DNA from: Leptospiraceae bacterium
GTDB taxonomy: Bacteria > Spirochaetota > Leptospiria > Leptospirales > Leptospiraceae
NCBI GenBank assembly: GCA_024233875.1
Contig: JACKPB010000002.1
Location: 62,001-126,000, forward strand
Length of the DNA stretch: 64,000 nucleotides
Direction: 5' to 3'
Below the pieces are notes generated by a model that had not been told where the DNA came from, did not search any database, and saw nothing but the letters and a program-made list of their open reading frames with translations. Shown here piece by piece: positions 53,810 to 63,217 of this stretch; within the stretch, counting starts at the first letter, position 1, and every line of letters starts with the position of its first letter. The translations under genes and the position numbers were made by a program.

Positions 53810-54844
53810 ATGAAATACAATCTATTAGGAAAAACAGGAGTCTATGTATCAGAAATCTGCTTCGGAACCATGACATTCGGCGGAAAGGGATTTTGGGAGG
53901 CCATAGGTAAGTTGGGCCAGAAAGATCTCGATTCCCAGCTGAAGAAGGCTATTGATTCAGGAGTTAATTTTATTGATACTGCCAATGTCTATCATGAGGG
54001 AGTGACCGAGACCCTTACAGGTCAGGCAATTAAGAATCTGGGTATCTCCAGACAGGATCTGGTCATCGCAACCAAAGTTTTCGGAAGGATGGGGAAAGGT
54101 GTCAATGAGGTAGGGCTTTCCAGAAAGCACATTATGGATTCCGTCGATGCCAGCCTGAAACGACTCGGTATGGATACCATAGATCTCTATCAAATCCATG
54201 GTCTGGATCAAATCACTCCTCTGGAAGAAACTCTTTCCGCTTTGAATGATCTGGTTCGCTCCGGAAAAGTGAGGTACATTGGATTCTGTAACCTCCCCGC
54301 ATGGAAGGTCATGAAAGCACTTTCTATTTCCGATGCAAAGGGCTACTCCAGATTCGTTTCCGCTCAAATGTACTACACGATTGCAGGACGGGACATTGAA
54401 AGAGAAATCGTTCCCCTAGCTCAGGAAGAAGGACTTTCCATTCTCCCCTGGTCCCCGCTTGCGGGTGGATTTTTGACAGGGAAATTCACAAGGGATGGTC
54501 AGGGTCCCAAAGACGCCAGACGTTCCGGATTTGACTTTCCTCCACTCAATAGAGACAGGGCATTTGACTGTGTAGACAAGATGAAAGAGATTGCAGATTC
54601 CAAAAATGTAAGCATAAGCCAGATAGCTCTCGCTTACCTCCTCCACAAACCCGGAGTCACAAGTGTGATCATCGGTGCCAAGTCGGATGAACAACTCACA
54701 GACAATCTCAATTCGGTTCAAATTCACTTTTCCGACGAAGAGATGAAGGTCTTAGACGAGGTCAGTCAACTTCCCGCCGAGTATCCGGGTTGGATGGTTA
54801 CCTATCAAAATCGAAACAGAACACCGGATTCGATTCAGGGATAA
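53810..54844 (+). CDS. aldo/keto reductase
   Basis: 344 aa. The catalytic tetrad is visible: Asp in FIDTANVY, Tyr in the same segment, Lys in IATKVFG and His in YQIHG. The GFCNLPAW and LPWSPLAGGFL segments fit the YajO/Tas-like branch. Uses NADPH to reduce aldehydes or ketones; substrate unknown. Good GAGAGGG site before the ATG. Confidence 0.92.
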   Translation: MKYNLLGKTGVYVSEICFGTMTFGGKGFWEAIGKLGQKDLDSQLKKAIDSGVNFIDTANVYHEGVTETLTGQAIKNLGISRQDLVIATKVFGRMGKGVNEVGLSRKHIMDSVDASLKRLGMDTIDLYQIHGLDQITPLEETLSALNDLVRSGKVRYIGFCNLPAWKVMKALSISDAKGYSRFVSAQMYYTIAGRDIEREIVPLAQEEGLSILPWSPLAGGFLTGKFTRDGQGPKDARRSGFDFPPLNRDRAFDCVDKMKEIADSKNVSISQIALAYLLHKPGVTSVIIGAKSDEQLTDNLNSVQIHFSDEEMKVLDEVSQLPAEYPGWMVTYQNRNRTPDSIQG

Positions 54845-54851
54845 ACCGGAT

Positions 54852-54878
54852 TTCTTCGGGAGTTTTTCTCCCGAAGAA
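54852..54878. terminator. bidirectional terminator hairpin between convergent genes
   Basis: Perfect 11-bp stem TTCTTCGGGAG (54852-54862) with CTCCCGAAGAA (54868-54878) and a TTTTT loop. It sits in the 39-bp spacer between the aldo/keto reductase and thioredoxin genes. A downstream T-run is lacking, but position and stability support termination. Confidence 0.6.
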
Positions 54879-54883
54879 TGAGC

Positions 54884-55318
54884 TCAGAATTTGAGAAGGA
54901 ATTCCCCCACTGCTTCGGAAGGCATTTTTCTGGCTTTGGAAAATTCTCCATTATTGGTCGAGACCAGAAGTTCGCCAGAGGGAGAGAGGATGACAAAGGC
55001 GGGAATTCCTTTCTGAATCGGATTGTGAAACCTTCCCGCAAATTCAAGGTTCTTATCGAACTTACCTACATCAACATACATGAATTCATAATTCGCATTT
55101 AGGATGTCTGCGACTTCTTTTTCGGCTAAAATTCCCCTCATCGCTTTGCAATCCGGACACCAATCCGCACCGAAGAGAATCAGTGTCTTTCGATTCAGGT
55201 TTTTGGCTTTGGCCTGAACGATTTTAAATTCCTCTTCCACTGTGATAGAATTTTCTATCCTACCCCCACAGGCAAAAACAAGCAAACCTACTAAAATTAG
55301 AAACAGTCGTACTAGCAT
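54884..55318 (-). CDS. thioredoxin-fold lipoprotein
   Basis: 144 aa. Signal peptide with lipobox VFAC (Cys17). The redox motif WCPDC (Cys54/Cys57) is in a typical thioredoxin strand (LILFGADWCPDC) and the cis-Pro is in GIPAFVIL. An outer- or inner-membrane-anchored thiol reductase acting outside the cytoplasm; DsbD-like or CcmG-like partners are not seen nearby. Confidence 0.85.
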   Translation of the reverse strand: MLVRLFLILVGLLVFACGGRIENSITVEEEFKIVQAKAKNLNRKTLILFGADWCPDCKAMRGILAEKEVADILNANYEFMYVDVGKFDKNLEFAGRFHNPIQKGIPAFVILSPSGELLVSTNNGEFSKARKMPSEAVGEFLLKF

Positions 55319-55472
55319 AATTATCCATCGTAGATTCTCGGGCTCCTGAAGAGGAAGAAAATTCTGGATTTGGAATTTAAAATTCCGTCTAAACTACAAT
55401 CGATTCGGGAAAGAGTATACAAATTTTTCTCATTCTTTGGACTTAGACTCGAATCAATTTTCAGGAGAGGTT

Positions 55473-56261
55473 ATGGAAATCATTTTCCTTATATGGATTT
55501 TTCTCAAAGAAGGCCAGTTGAACTCGGTTCAATATCACAATTATTATGAATATCAATCCAGAAACAATCTCAAGGATGAGTTGAGGTGTTCCAATTATTT
55601 GCAAACAGAAGACTTACAGCGAAATCTGGAGGAAAAACTTACCGAAGGAGAAGTGGTCCGGGTAGGATGTCTTTCCGCCGGTCAAATTGGCAATCTGGAA
55701 GACCTCTACAACCAGTCCTCCAATTGGAAGGAGATTTCCAAATTTTCTACCGGGCTCATAGAATCTCCGGAGACAGAACTGGGTCATATCATTGTTCCCG
55801 AAAAACAACTTATGCATAGCTGGAATGTCTACAAAAACAAGATTCACCTCCCAATAGACACCCTGAACTCAGAAAACTTCCCAACCACAACTCCCGAAGG
55901 GACGGTAGCCAAATTCTTTGCCCTTATGAAGGAAGAAAAGTCGATCGAATCCACGCTTTCAAAAAAAATCGATCCCAAACTCAAGGAAGAGATCCTAATC
56001 AACTCAAAACTCCTCCGGAAAATGAGTCATTTGGATTTGATTGCCAACCTTCCTGCCTCGGTAGCAAAGGATTCTTCGAGTAAAGGCATATTCACAGCGG
56101 ATAGAGATCAGAAAGAGCTGGAGAAGCGGGCAGGGAAATTTGATGTCATTGTTTTTGTTGAGACTCCCCCCCTGAAAGAGGATAGCTTTGTCATACTTGC
56201 CAAAGAGAAAAAAGAATATCGAATCAAAGCTATTTTTGGGACATTCAATCGGGTCCGATGA
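55473..56261 (+). CDS. hypothetical protein
   Basis: Start at 55473 follows AGGAGAGG closely, giving 262 aa; the longer frame from 55437 has no such site. The N-terminus MEIIFLIWIFLKEGQ may be a short membrane segment. The middle is charged and helical, the end beta-like (FVILAKEKKEYRIKAIFG). No family recognised. Divergent from the thioredoxin lipoprotein. Confidence 0.65.
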   Translation: MEIIFLIWIFLKEGQLNSVQYHNYYEYQSRNNLKDELRCSNYLQTEDLQRNLEEKLTEGEVVRVGCLSAGQIGNLEDLYNQSSNWKEISKFSTGLIESPETELGHIIVPEKQLMHSWNVYKNKIHLPIDTLNSENFPTTTPEGTVAKFFALMKEEKSIESTLSKKIDPKLKEEILINSKLLRKMSHLDLIANLPASVAKDSSSKGIFTADRDQKELEKRAGKFDVIVFVETPPLKEDSFVILAKEKKEYRIKAIFGTFNRVR

Positions 56262-56327
56262 TAAGGCTCAACCGGAACTATGAAATCCGTCCGGGCTTTC
56301 TAGCCGAATGATCAATTCGAGAATCAT

Positions 56328-57125
56328 TTAGGGGAAACGTTTCAGATCCTCCTTCTCGAAATCCCACTCCGGAGTAGATAGCTTTGACTCCGGCAATCGA
56401 TACCATGGAGAGAGGTTCGTATCCTCATGATTTTTTAAAATATGCATGTCCTGAGCCGGCATATAACTCTGAGCCAGAAGAAAGACCTTCTCTCCTTTCG
56501 AGTTGACAGCTATGTCCATGACGAGAACAGCATGCCCGTACGGTCTCCGGCTCTGGATCCAAACGTCACCTGCATTGATTTTGTGGATGGGTATGGATTT
56601 CAATTCATGAATGAGGGAGGCTGTTCCGGCGTAAGTAAACACTATGTCCAGATAGCTCCGAAAGCCTTTCTTTGTATCACTGCGCGGATTTGATTTTTTC
56701 CAGACCACCCGATTTCCTTTGACAGAAGGAAGTTTGCCTTTCAAATAATTCGAATAGGGATAAAAATCACCACTGACAAAGTGAAAACCAATCTCAGAAA
56801 TTTTATCCAAACTGTAGAGATACTCCGACCTCATTCGTATTACAGCATCCGCACATTGCTGGAGATCCCTCTTCCCTGTGTCAATATCCAGGATAGCGAA
56901 GTGGACGTCCTGTCTTGCTTTCGGTTTTCCATTGAAAATGTGAACTGTTTCGCTTGTGGAAATCGGGAAATTTCGGAGAAAAGCCCCGAAAGAGTCCCTT
57001 GGAAGTTCCTGTCTGGAGTAGCCGGCAGGAGGTGGGATGTCCGCTACCTTTTTTAGTGTCTTCGGGCAAAGATTTGTCTGCGGTAGAGACAGCAAAAGGA
57101 GAAGAATCATTGAGACTGTTTTCAT
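56328..57125 (-). CDS. DUF4846 exported protein
   Basis: 265 aa with a signal peptide (1-20). The sequence PRDSFGAFLRNFPI, the IDTGKRDLQQCADAVIRMRSEY-type block (quoted as DLQQCADAVIRMR) and GDVWI-GHAVLVMDIA match DUF4846, an uncharacterised cell-envelope family with a conserved His/Asp-bearing beta core. Catalysis is suspected but not shown for this family. Confidence 0.8.
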   Translation of the reverse strand: MKTVSMILLLLLSLPQTNLCPKTLKKVADIPPPAGYSRQELPRDSFGAFLRNFPISTSETVHIFNGKPKARQDVHFAILDIDTGKRDLQQCADAVIRMRSEYLYSLDKISEIGFHFVSGDFYPYSNYLKGKLPSVKGNRVVWKKSNPRSDTKKGFRSYLDIVFTYAGTASLIHELKSIPIHKINAGDVWIQSRRPYGHAVLVMDIAVNSKGEKVFLLAQSYMPAQDMHILKNHEDTNLSPWYRLPESKLSTPEWDFEKEDLKRFP

Positions 57126-57204
57126 CTTTCCTCAGAATGAAAAGGAATCATACCGTTGTGATACAAAACTTTCCCGATTTGATCTGCGAAACAACCCGAA
57201 GAAA

Positions 57205-58143
57205 TTATCCATTATTGATTAGGAATTGATTGTCGTATGCTTTCAGGAGTTTGACCAGTCCCTGAAAGAAATCTTTTTTGGTTCCATCGATTCTCCTCCG
57301 CAACCAGAAACCCACACAGGTTTTGACTACGTTTCCATCGTATCCCGTGTCATTGATTCCATGGTCTTCCAGATAACTATAAAATCTTTCAATGTCATAC
57401 TCACCTTTTCGGGTTTGAAGAAAGTCTACCAACTCTTCTTTCAGTTCTTCCGAATTAGAATCGTGGAGCTCCATGATCTGGTGGACTTTGTAGGTAGTTC
57501 TCGCCAGAGGTTTTATAGAGGAATCATAAATAGCCTGAGTGATTCGAAGAAAATTAGAATCAGTGGCTCCAGGAATCATCGCTTCTGAAATCCATTTTAC
57601 AAATTCCGGATTGTAGTGACCGAAAGAATAGAGAGACTTCCAATCCAGGTCACGATTGCTGTGCGGTCCTTTTAAAAAGATGGGAAATCCCAGATACGAT
57701 TGGAGATCGGCATAGGTCATGAAATGACTCAGATGACAATAAAATATCCTCATTCCACCCTGAGGGAAATAATCGTAGTACATACAGGTATTGGGAGATC
57801 GGTCGAGAGCATTCCAAGCAGATGCGAGATACAATTGAAATTTTTCTTTCGATAAGGAGGGAGATTTGATCTCTTTTAGGTATGCACCGAAGACCCATCC
57901 GCTTAAACTTCCATATTCAATTCGAACCCATTCACTTTTCTTCCCGTCTATCTTGTCCTGGGGACCCGAGGCATCGAGAATTCGTACAATAGCTTTCTTG
58001 GGAACCCCACCGATTTTCTTGTAATCTTTGCCGGGTCTTTCTCTAACGACAAGTCCATTGCTGGAGATCACACGTGCTGTTTGAGCAAAGATTTCAACCC
58101 CTGAAATCAATAAAAAGAGACCTAAAAATAAATACTTAGACAA
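57205..58143 (-). CDS. exported protein with bacterial SH3 domain
   Basis: TTG at 58143 is taken as start (312 aa) because AGGAG lies 7 bp upstream and the signal peptide then begins directly (MSKYLFLGLFLLISG). Residues 25-95 form an SH3b domain (SSNGLVVRERPGKDY, GWVFGAYL), which usually binds peptidoglycan or proteins in the periplasm. The rest, about 200 residues with several Trp and Cys, is not recognised. Confidence 0.75.
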   Translation of the reverse strand: MSKYLFLGLFLLISGVEIFAQTARVISSNGLVVRERPGKDYKKIGGVPKKAIVRILDASGPQDKIDGKKSEWVRIEYGSLSGWVFGAYLKEIKSPSLSKEKFQLYLASAWNALDRSPNTCMYYDYFPQGGMRIFYCHLSHFMTYADLQSYLGFPIFLKGPHSNRDLDWKSLYSFGHYNPEFVKWISEAMIPGATDSNFLRITQAIYDSSIKPLARTTYKVHQIMELHDSNSEELKEELVDFLQTRKGEYDIERFYSYLEDHGINDTGYDGNVVKTCVGFWLRRRIDGTKKDFFQGLVKLLKAYDNQFLINNG

Positions 58144-58250
58144 ATCAAATTCTCCTGAAATCTTATTTGGATACAAGTCTTCAAGTCTTTTGAGACATGT
58201 TAGTTAGACTGATTCGGATAGATAGAGTGAAGTGAAAAAAACTAAGGAAC

Positions 58251-58280
58251 TCCACTTCATTCCGATTAGAATGAAGTGGA
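58251..58280 (-). terminator. rho-independent terminator of the OmpL47-like gene
   Basis: Perfect 12-bp stem TCCACTTCATTC (58251-58262) with GAATGAAGTGGA (58269-58280), 6-nt loop, just downstream of the minus-strand stop at 58290; a run of seven T follows about 9 bp further (58235-58241 on the complement). Confidence 0.7.
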
Positions 58281-58289
58281 ATGGAATTC

Positions 58290-59363
58290 TTAAGGAGTAG
58301 TACTCATTTTGTAGATTGTTTTTGGAGGAGTGTAGTCAACCAGACAATCCAATTCCTGAATGTCAGAAATATTGCCTGCATTGTCACTGGCTTTGTAGTA
58401 GAGTTTGTACTGATCTACTTTGGGAACCACCAGAGGAGCAGAGTATTCAAACCAGGTATTGTTGTCCATGGAATATTCGACAGAAGCTACACCGGTTTCT
58501 TTGTCAGTAGCTACGATTGAAAGCTGAGCGTCCAGTTTGCAGAATGTCTTTCCATTGATAGCGAAAACTCCGGGTTTCCCTACGAGTTTTACTTCAGGTT
58601 TTTTTGTATCTACACCGAAAGTGATTTTTTTCTTTTTGGAAAGATTGTAAACATTGTCCAATCCTCTCACGTAAAGGTTGTAAACCCCACCTTCAGTGAA
58701 TTCCTGCTGGGAATCTTCAAAGGGAAGGTTGCCCTTCATGTTGATATTCAGTATCACAGTGTTCAATCCGGATCCTTTGTCTACTGCTCTTGCTGAAATT
58801 TTTACACCCGGTTTGAAATAAATGATTCCGTCTTCGGATTTGAATTCATTGTCGGAGAAGTCAATCTCTACTTCAGGAGCTGTACGATCCACAGTGATAT
58901 TGTATGATTTCAGAGCTTCTGTGTTTCCTAGTACATCCACACCACGATAAGCAAACTTATAAGTCTTTTCTTCTTCGAGGGTGATCGGATCACTGTAATT
59001 CATGAACTCATTATTGTCCAGACGGTATTCAATGTGAGAAAAGAATTCATTTTTAACTTCCGGATCCAGTTTCAATTTGTACTCTCCATTGGTAAAGATC
59101 TTACCTTTGGAGTCTTTGAAGATCACACCGGTTTTACGACTCATACGGAGAGCTGTCTTCAGCTTTTCGTGAAACTTTTCTTTTTCTTCTTCGTCACCTT
59201 CTGTAGCTGGCTTATCAGCGATTTCATCGGCGGCTATAGTGATTTCATTGGGTTGCAATTGGCCTAGGTCAACACTCATCCCACCCATTTTAATACTGGT
59301 TTGGCCATTGTTCTCAACTACAAAGAATAGTAATAGTAATGAGAGAACGATAGATTTTTTCAA
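58290..59363 (-). CDS. OmpL47-type exported protein with repeated beta-sandwich domains
   Basis: TTG at 59363 is taken as start (357 aa), 7 bp after GGAGG, giving a clean signal peptide; the longer frame from 59399 lacks a ribosome site. The mature part is a chain of three related beta units, each with a core like Y-x-Y-R-x-x-D-N/xGN and a D-x-T/x-x-P linker (VDRTAPEVEI, VDTKKPEVKL, VDYTPPKTI). This is the OmpL47-like repeat known in leptospiral surface proteins. Confidence 0.78.
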   Translation of the reverse strand: MKKSIVLSLLLLFFVVENNGQTSIKMGGMSVDLGQLQPNEITIAADEIADKPATEGDEEEKEKFHEKLKTALRMSRKTGVIFKDSKGKIFTNGEYKLKLDPEVKNEFFSHIEYRLDNNEFMNYSDPITLEEEKTYKFAYRGVDVLGNTEALKSYNITVDRTAPEVEIDFSDNEFKSEDGIIYFKPGVKISARAVDKGSGLNTVILNINMKGNLPFEDSQQEFTEGGVYNLYVRGLDNVYNLSKKKKITFGVDTKKPEVKLVGKPGVFAINGKTFCKLDAQLSIVATDKETGVASVEYSMDNNTWFEYSAPLVVPKVDQYKLYYKASDNAGNISDIQELDCLVDYTPPKTIYKMSTTP

Positions 59364-59614
59364 AATGATTCCTCCATTTTGGACTCTGTCAGACCACATT
59401 TTTTGGGTTTCCTACAAAATTCAATCCAACTTTCTAATTTTTTAATTTTTCGGTAAATCCCTCGAAATTTCAACTGAAAAAGATTTACATGAACCTCCAA
59501 AATAAATTAATGTCAGCAGTATATTCAACCCCGTTGTATAGGATTCTTATTCCATAGAGATTTTTGAATCTCTCCGGAAAATCCCACTTCGGAAATTAAT
59601 TCTAGGTAACGCGA

Positions 59615-60148
59615 ATGTCCATAATCAAATCAAAAATCAGAACCATACCCAATTGGCCCAAAGAGGGAATCATGTTTCGGGATATCACTTCCCTTTTGCT
59701 CGATCCCGAAGGTTTGGCACTTACAGTGGGAACTTTTGTTGCCAGATACCAAAATGCAGGCATCACAAAAGTAGCGGCTATAGAAGCTAGGGGATTCATC
59801 ACCGGTGCGGCAGTAGCTTTTCAATTGGGTGTTGGTTTTGTTCCTGTTCGCAAGAAAGGAAAGCTTCCCGGAGAAGTCATTTCTCAGGAATACGCCCTCG
59901 AATACGGTACGGATAAGATTGAAATTCATTCGGATTCCATCACTAAAGAGGATCGGGTTCTCATCATGGATGACCTTGTGGCTACAGGTGGAACCCTCAC
60001 AGCTGCCATTCAGTTGATCCAGAAACTGGGTGGGGATATCTATGAAGCGGGAGTGATCATTGACCTTCCGGATCTGGGCGGCTCCAAAAAAATCCGTGAA
60101 GATTTTAAACTCAATGTATTCTCAATCTGTGAATTTGAAGGTCATTGA
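59615..60148 (+). CDS. apt: adenine phosphoribosyltransferase
   Basis: 177 aa. PRPP-binding motif VLIMDDLVATGGT (115-127), N-terminal FRDITSLL and adenine-site ARGFITGAA. It salvages adenine to AMP. A 7-bp hairpin AGAGATT/AATCTCT (59556-59573) lies in its leader; its role is not clear. Followed by the protease pair on the same strand with a 101-bp gap. Confidence 0.95.
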   Translation: MSIIKSKIRTIPNWPKEGIMFRDITSLLLDPEGLALTVGTFVARYQNAGITKVAAIEARGFITGAAVAFQLGVGFVPVRKKGKLPGEVISQEYALEYGTDKIEIHSDSITKEDRVLIMDDLVATGGTLTAAIQLIQKLGGDIYEAGVIIDLPDLGGSKKIREDFKLNVFSICEFEGH

Positions 60149-60249
60149 TCGGATTCTCAAAGTTCTCCAATCCTACGATCACTCTTTTTGGGGAGAGTTG
60201 TTAACGGTCTCTTCCCAAAAAAATTTCCGAAAAAGGCCAATTCACACTA

Positions 60250-61746
60250 TTGAAAACCAAGAATATTTCATTACTCTCAGGACTTCCTTTTCTCTTTCTT
60301 TCCCTATTTTTATCCGGCTTTTTGAACCTTTCTGCAGAAATAGAGAGCTTTGAAAACATAAAGAAAGGAGTTGTACAAATTCGTGTCTACACTCAAAACT
60401 ACGATGCTTTTTCCCCCTGGGCGAGCAAATCAGTCTCTGCAAGTTCGGGAACTGGATTTCTCATCGATGGAGAACGAATTCTCACCAACGCCCATGTGAT
60501 TTCAAATTCCAGATACATTCAGATCCAAAGACACAACCAGACAACCTGGTATGAAGTGGATATTCTTCACATTGCACATGATTGTGATCTAGCTATCCTC
60601 AAAGCCAAAGACCCCGAATTTTACAAAGATGCACATTTCTTCGAATTGGGAGACATTCCCGAACTGAACTCTCCTATCAATGTAGTCGGATATCCCATCG
60701 GTGGATCCCGAATCTCAGTGAGTCGCGGGATAGTCTCACGAAAGCAGCAATCCACCTATGCACATTCTCAGGTGGATAGCCATCTGGTCATTCAGGTGGA
60801 TGCGGCCATCAATCCGGGAAACTCGGGTGGACCCGCCATCCAGGACAATAAGGTGGTTGGAGTCGCCTTTCAGGTGGCCACGCGCGGAGAAAACATCGGC
60901 TACCTCATTCCCACTACCGTGATACGATATTTTCTGAAAGACATTGAAGATGGGAAATACGATGGCTATGTGGAATTGGGGATTCGATTCATGAATTCCT
61001 TCAGCACCGCTCTCCGAAAGCTATTGAAGGTTCCGGATGAATTGGGGGGAGTCTTTGTTCAAAAAGTACTACGCGGTGGAAGTGCCTTCGGATACCTCGA
61101 GAAAGATGATTTGATCTTTGAAATCGATGGACTTCCTATAGGAAGAAATGGAACCGTAGTTTATGATAAAGAAGATCGATTGGATTTTGTCGAGATCATT
61201 GACAACAAGCATGCGGGAGAGGTAATCCATTTGAAAGTTTTCCGGAAAGGCAAGATCGAAGCCATCGAGTTCCCTGCCAAGATCATGAATAATTTTGCTT
61301 ATCTCCGGAATAAGTACGATGAACCGTTTGATTACTTTATGATCGGCGGACTTCTCTTCCAAAATGTATCCCGTGACATTCTTCAGGCCTGGATCAATAA
61401 TAAAGAAACCTACGGGGGCTCCCAATTCCTCTACCGGTTTTATTATTTCATTGAAGATGATCTCGGGAGTGATGAAGTTTCAGAAGACATTATTTTTTAT
61501 AGGAAACTCAATCATAGGATCAACAGTACATCGGGTTCCTATCTCAACCTTATTTTAGAAAAATTCAATGGGACACCCGTTAAAAATCTGAGACATCTCA
61601 AACAACTCGCCTCTTCAGATACTTCCGAGTTCCTTCAGTTGAAATTTAGAGATGTGGAATCACCTCTCATTTTCAAGAAGAATGAAATTCAAAAAGCTGA
61701 TGATGAAATCCGAAAAATCTATAAACTGGAGAAAGCGAATGATTAG
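60250..61746 (+). CDS. Deg/HtrA-like serine protease with PDZ domain
   Basis: 498 aa. TTG start; signal peptide or anchor (1-29). Trypsin-fold with complete triad H82 (LTNAHVI), D113 (DCDLAIL) and S192 (NPGNSGGP). From about residue 240 to 340 a PDZ domain (GGVFVQKVLRGGSAFGYLEKDD, cut here at GGSAFGYL); a second domain follows. Long plant-Deg-like proteases have this layout. Acts in the periplasm on misfolded proteins. Overlaps its degenerate copy by 8 bp. Confidence 0.92.
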   Translation: MKTKNISLLSGLPFLFLSLFLSGFLNLSAEIESFENIKKGVVQIRVYTQNYDAFSPWASKSVSASSGTGFLIDGERILTNAHVISNSRYIQIQRHNQTTWYEVDILHIAHDCDLAILKAKDPEFYKDAHFFELGDIPELNSPINVVGYPIGGSRISVSRGIVSRKQQSTYAHSQVDSHLVIQVDAAINPGNSGGPAIQDNKVVGVAFQVATRGENIGYLIPTTVIRYFLKDIEDGKYDGYVELGIRFMNSFSTALRKLLKVPDELGGVFVQKVLRGGSAFGYLEKDDLIFEIDGLPIGRNGTVVYDKEDRLDFVEIIDNKHAGEVIHLKVFRKGKIEAIEFPAKIMNNFAYLRNKYDEPFDYFMIGGLLFQNVSRDILQAWINNKETYGGSQFLYRFYYFIEDDLGSDEVSEDIIFYRKLNHRINSTSGSYLNLILEKFNGTPVKNLRHLKQLASSDTSEFLQLKFRDVESPLIFKKNEIQKADDEIRKIYKLEKAND

Positions 61747-63217
61747 GTCTCTTCTACTTGTTCTCTCATTGAGCCTTTTCCTGTCTTCGGGATTACGATC
61801 TGAAACCGATGACCCGGATCTACGGGATAGCCTTGTCCAGATACGTATTACGAATCAGGTTCCAAATTTTATGTACCCCTGGCAGACGAAGAAGCCCTAT
61901 CATTTCAATGCAGTTGGAGTGGTTGTCGATGAGAATAAAATTTTGACCCTGGCTTCTATTTTGGAATTTTACACTTCAATTGAAATCAAAAAAAATTCTT
62001 CCAATCAATTCTTCACTGCTATCCCTCTCAAGGTAGACTTTGAAGCCAATCTTGCTGTGCTGAGGATAGTTGAAGAGCAGGAATTTTTCCGGGATCTCAG
62101 CCCTATAGATTTTCATATCAAACCGGAAATCAATGAATCGGTGTCCATAGTTCAAATGGATGGATTCGGAAATCTTCAGGACGGAAAGGGCAGGATAGTA
62201 AATCTGGAAAATGAACCCTACCCCGCCGGTCATATAGAGATGCCCTACTACAACATCAATTCCAATGAAAAAATGATTGGGAATGGTGAATTATTGACTC
62301 ATAAAAACAAGCCAGTGGGTTTACTTTATTCTTTTCAGTCTTCCTCCAATAATGGGAAAGCGGTTCCTGGATTCATCATCGATCAATTTTTGGAAAACAG
62401 TGTCCGAAAGGGCTCGACCTTTCCCTACAAAGGATTCAAATTCAAATCGATTTTGGACACTGCAACCAGAGAGTACTACGGAATTCCAGAAAAGTACGAA
62501 GGTGTGATTGTCTCCGGGATTTTGCCCCGAACAGGAGCCAGTAAGGTCTTAAAAGTCAACGACATAATAGTCGAATTCGGAAAGAAGAAGATAGACTCTC
62601 AGGGATACTTTCAACACTCAGAGTACGGAAAGCAACCCATTACTTTTCTCGCTCACAGCGGAAAGGAATCCGGATTCACAAAAGGAATGAAGATTCCCGT
62701 CAAAGTAATACGCAATAGAAAAGAAATGAATTTGGAACTCCCCCTCCATCCTTTCCCTTCGAAATCTATAAAAATTCCTCACAAGCACAACTTCAATCGA
62801 TTCCCGAACTACACCATCCGCGCAGGATTTCTGTTTACCGAGTTTTCCGAATTTCTTTTGAGAGAATGGGGTTCTACCTGGAGATCGCGAGTGGACAAGA
62901 AACTTCTCTATATGGTGGATTATAAGAAATTCCATAAGAAGGGCGAGAAAGGAAAGATTCTCATACTTGTTCAGGTGCTTCCGGATGAAGCCAATAATGG
63001 GTATCACAACCTGAGCATGGAATTAGTACGTCTGGTGAACAATGAGAATGTGACTTCGATAAAAGAACTCGAAAATAAAATCAACAATTCTTCGGAGGAG
63101 ATTGTGAGGATTGATTTAGAAAATGGGACAACCCTTGCGATAGACAAAGCCACTCTCAAAGAAACAGATGAAAGGATATCTAAAAAATTCAACATCCCCA
63201 AGCTCACTAAATATTGA
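61739..63217 (+). CDS. catalytically dead Deg/HtrA paralogue
   Basis: ATG at 61739 (492 aa) overlaps the protease stop. Same size and fold order as the upstream gene, with signal peptide and PDZ-like domain (GVIVSGILPRTGASKVLKVNDI, cut at SGILPRTGAS). All three catalytic positions have changed: the His position is Ser (ILTLASIL, about S73), the Asp is Asn (EANLAVL, N104) and the GNSGGP loop is replaced by IGNGELL. It probably pairs with the active protease as an adaptor or assembly partner. It overlaps the next gene by one base. Confidence 0.85.
   Translation: MIRSLLLVLSLSLFLSSGLRSETDDPDLRDSLVQIRITNQVPNFMYPWQTKKPYHFNAVGVVVDENKILTLASILEFYTSIEIKKNSSNQFFTAIPLKVDFEANLAVLRIVEEQEFFRDLSPIDFHIKPEINESVSIVQMDGFGNLQDGKGRIVNLENEPYPAGHIEMPYYNINSNEKMIGNGELLTHKNKPVGLLYSFQSSSNNGKAVPGFIIDQFLENSVRKGSTFPYKGFKFKSILDTATREYYGIPEKYEGVIVSGILPRTGASKVLKVNDIIVEFGKKKIDSQGYFQHSEYGKQPITFLAHSGKESGFTKGMKIPVKVIRNRKEMNLELPLHPFPSKSIKIPHKHNFNRFPNYTIRAGFLFTEFSEFLLREWGSTWRSRVDKKLLYMVDYKKFHKKGEKGKILILVQVLPDEANNGYHNLSMELVRLVNNENVTSIKELENKINNSSEEIVRIDLENGTTLAIDKATLKETDERISKKFNIPKLTKY

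Noticed and set aside
59556..59573. 7-bp hairpin in the leader of apt
   Set aside because: Short, A/T-rich and single; no partner signal such as an anti-terminator or known riboswitch.
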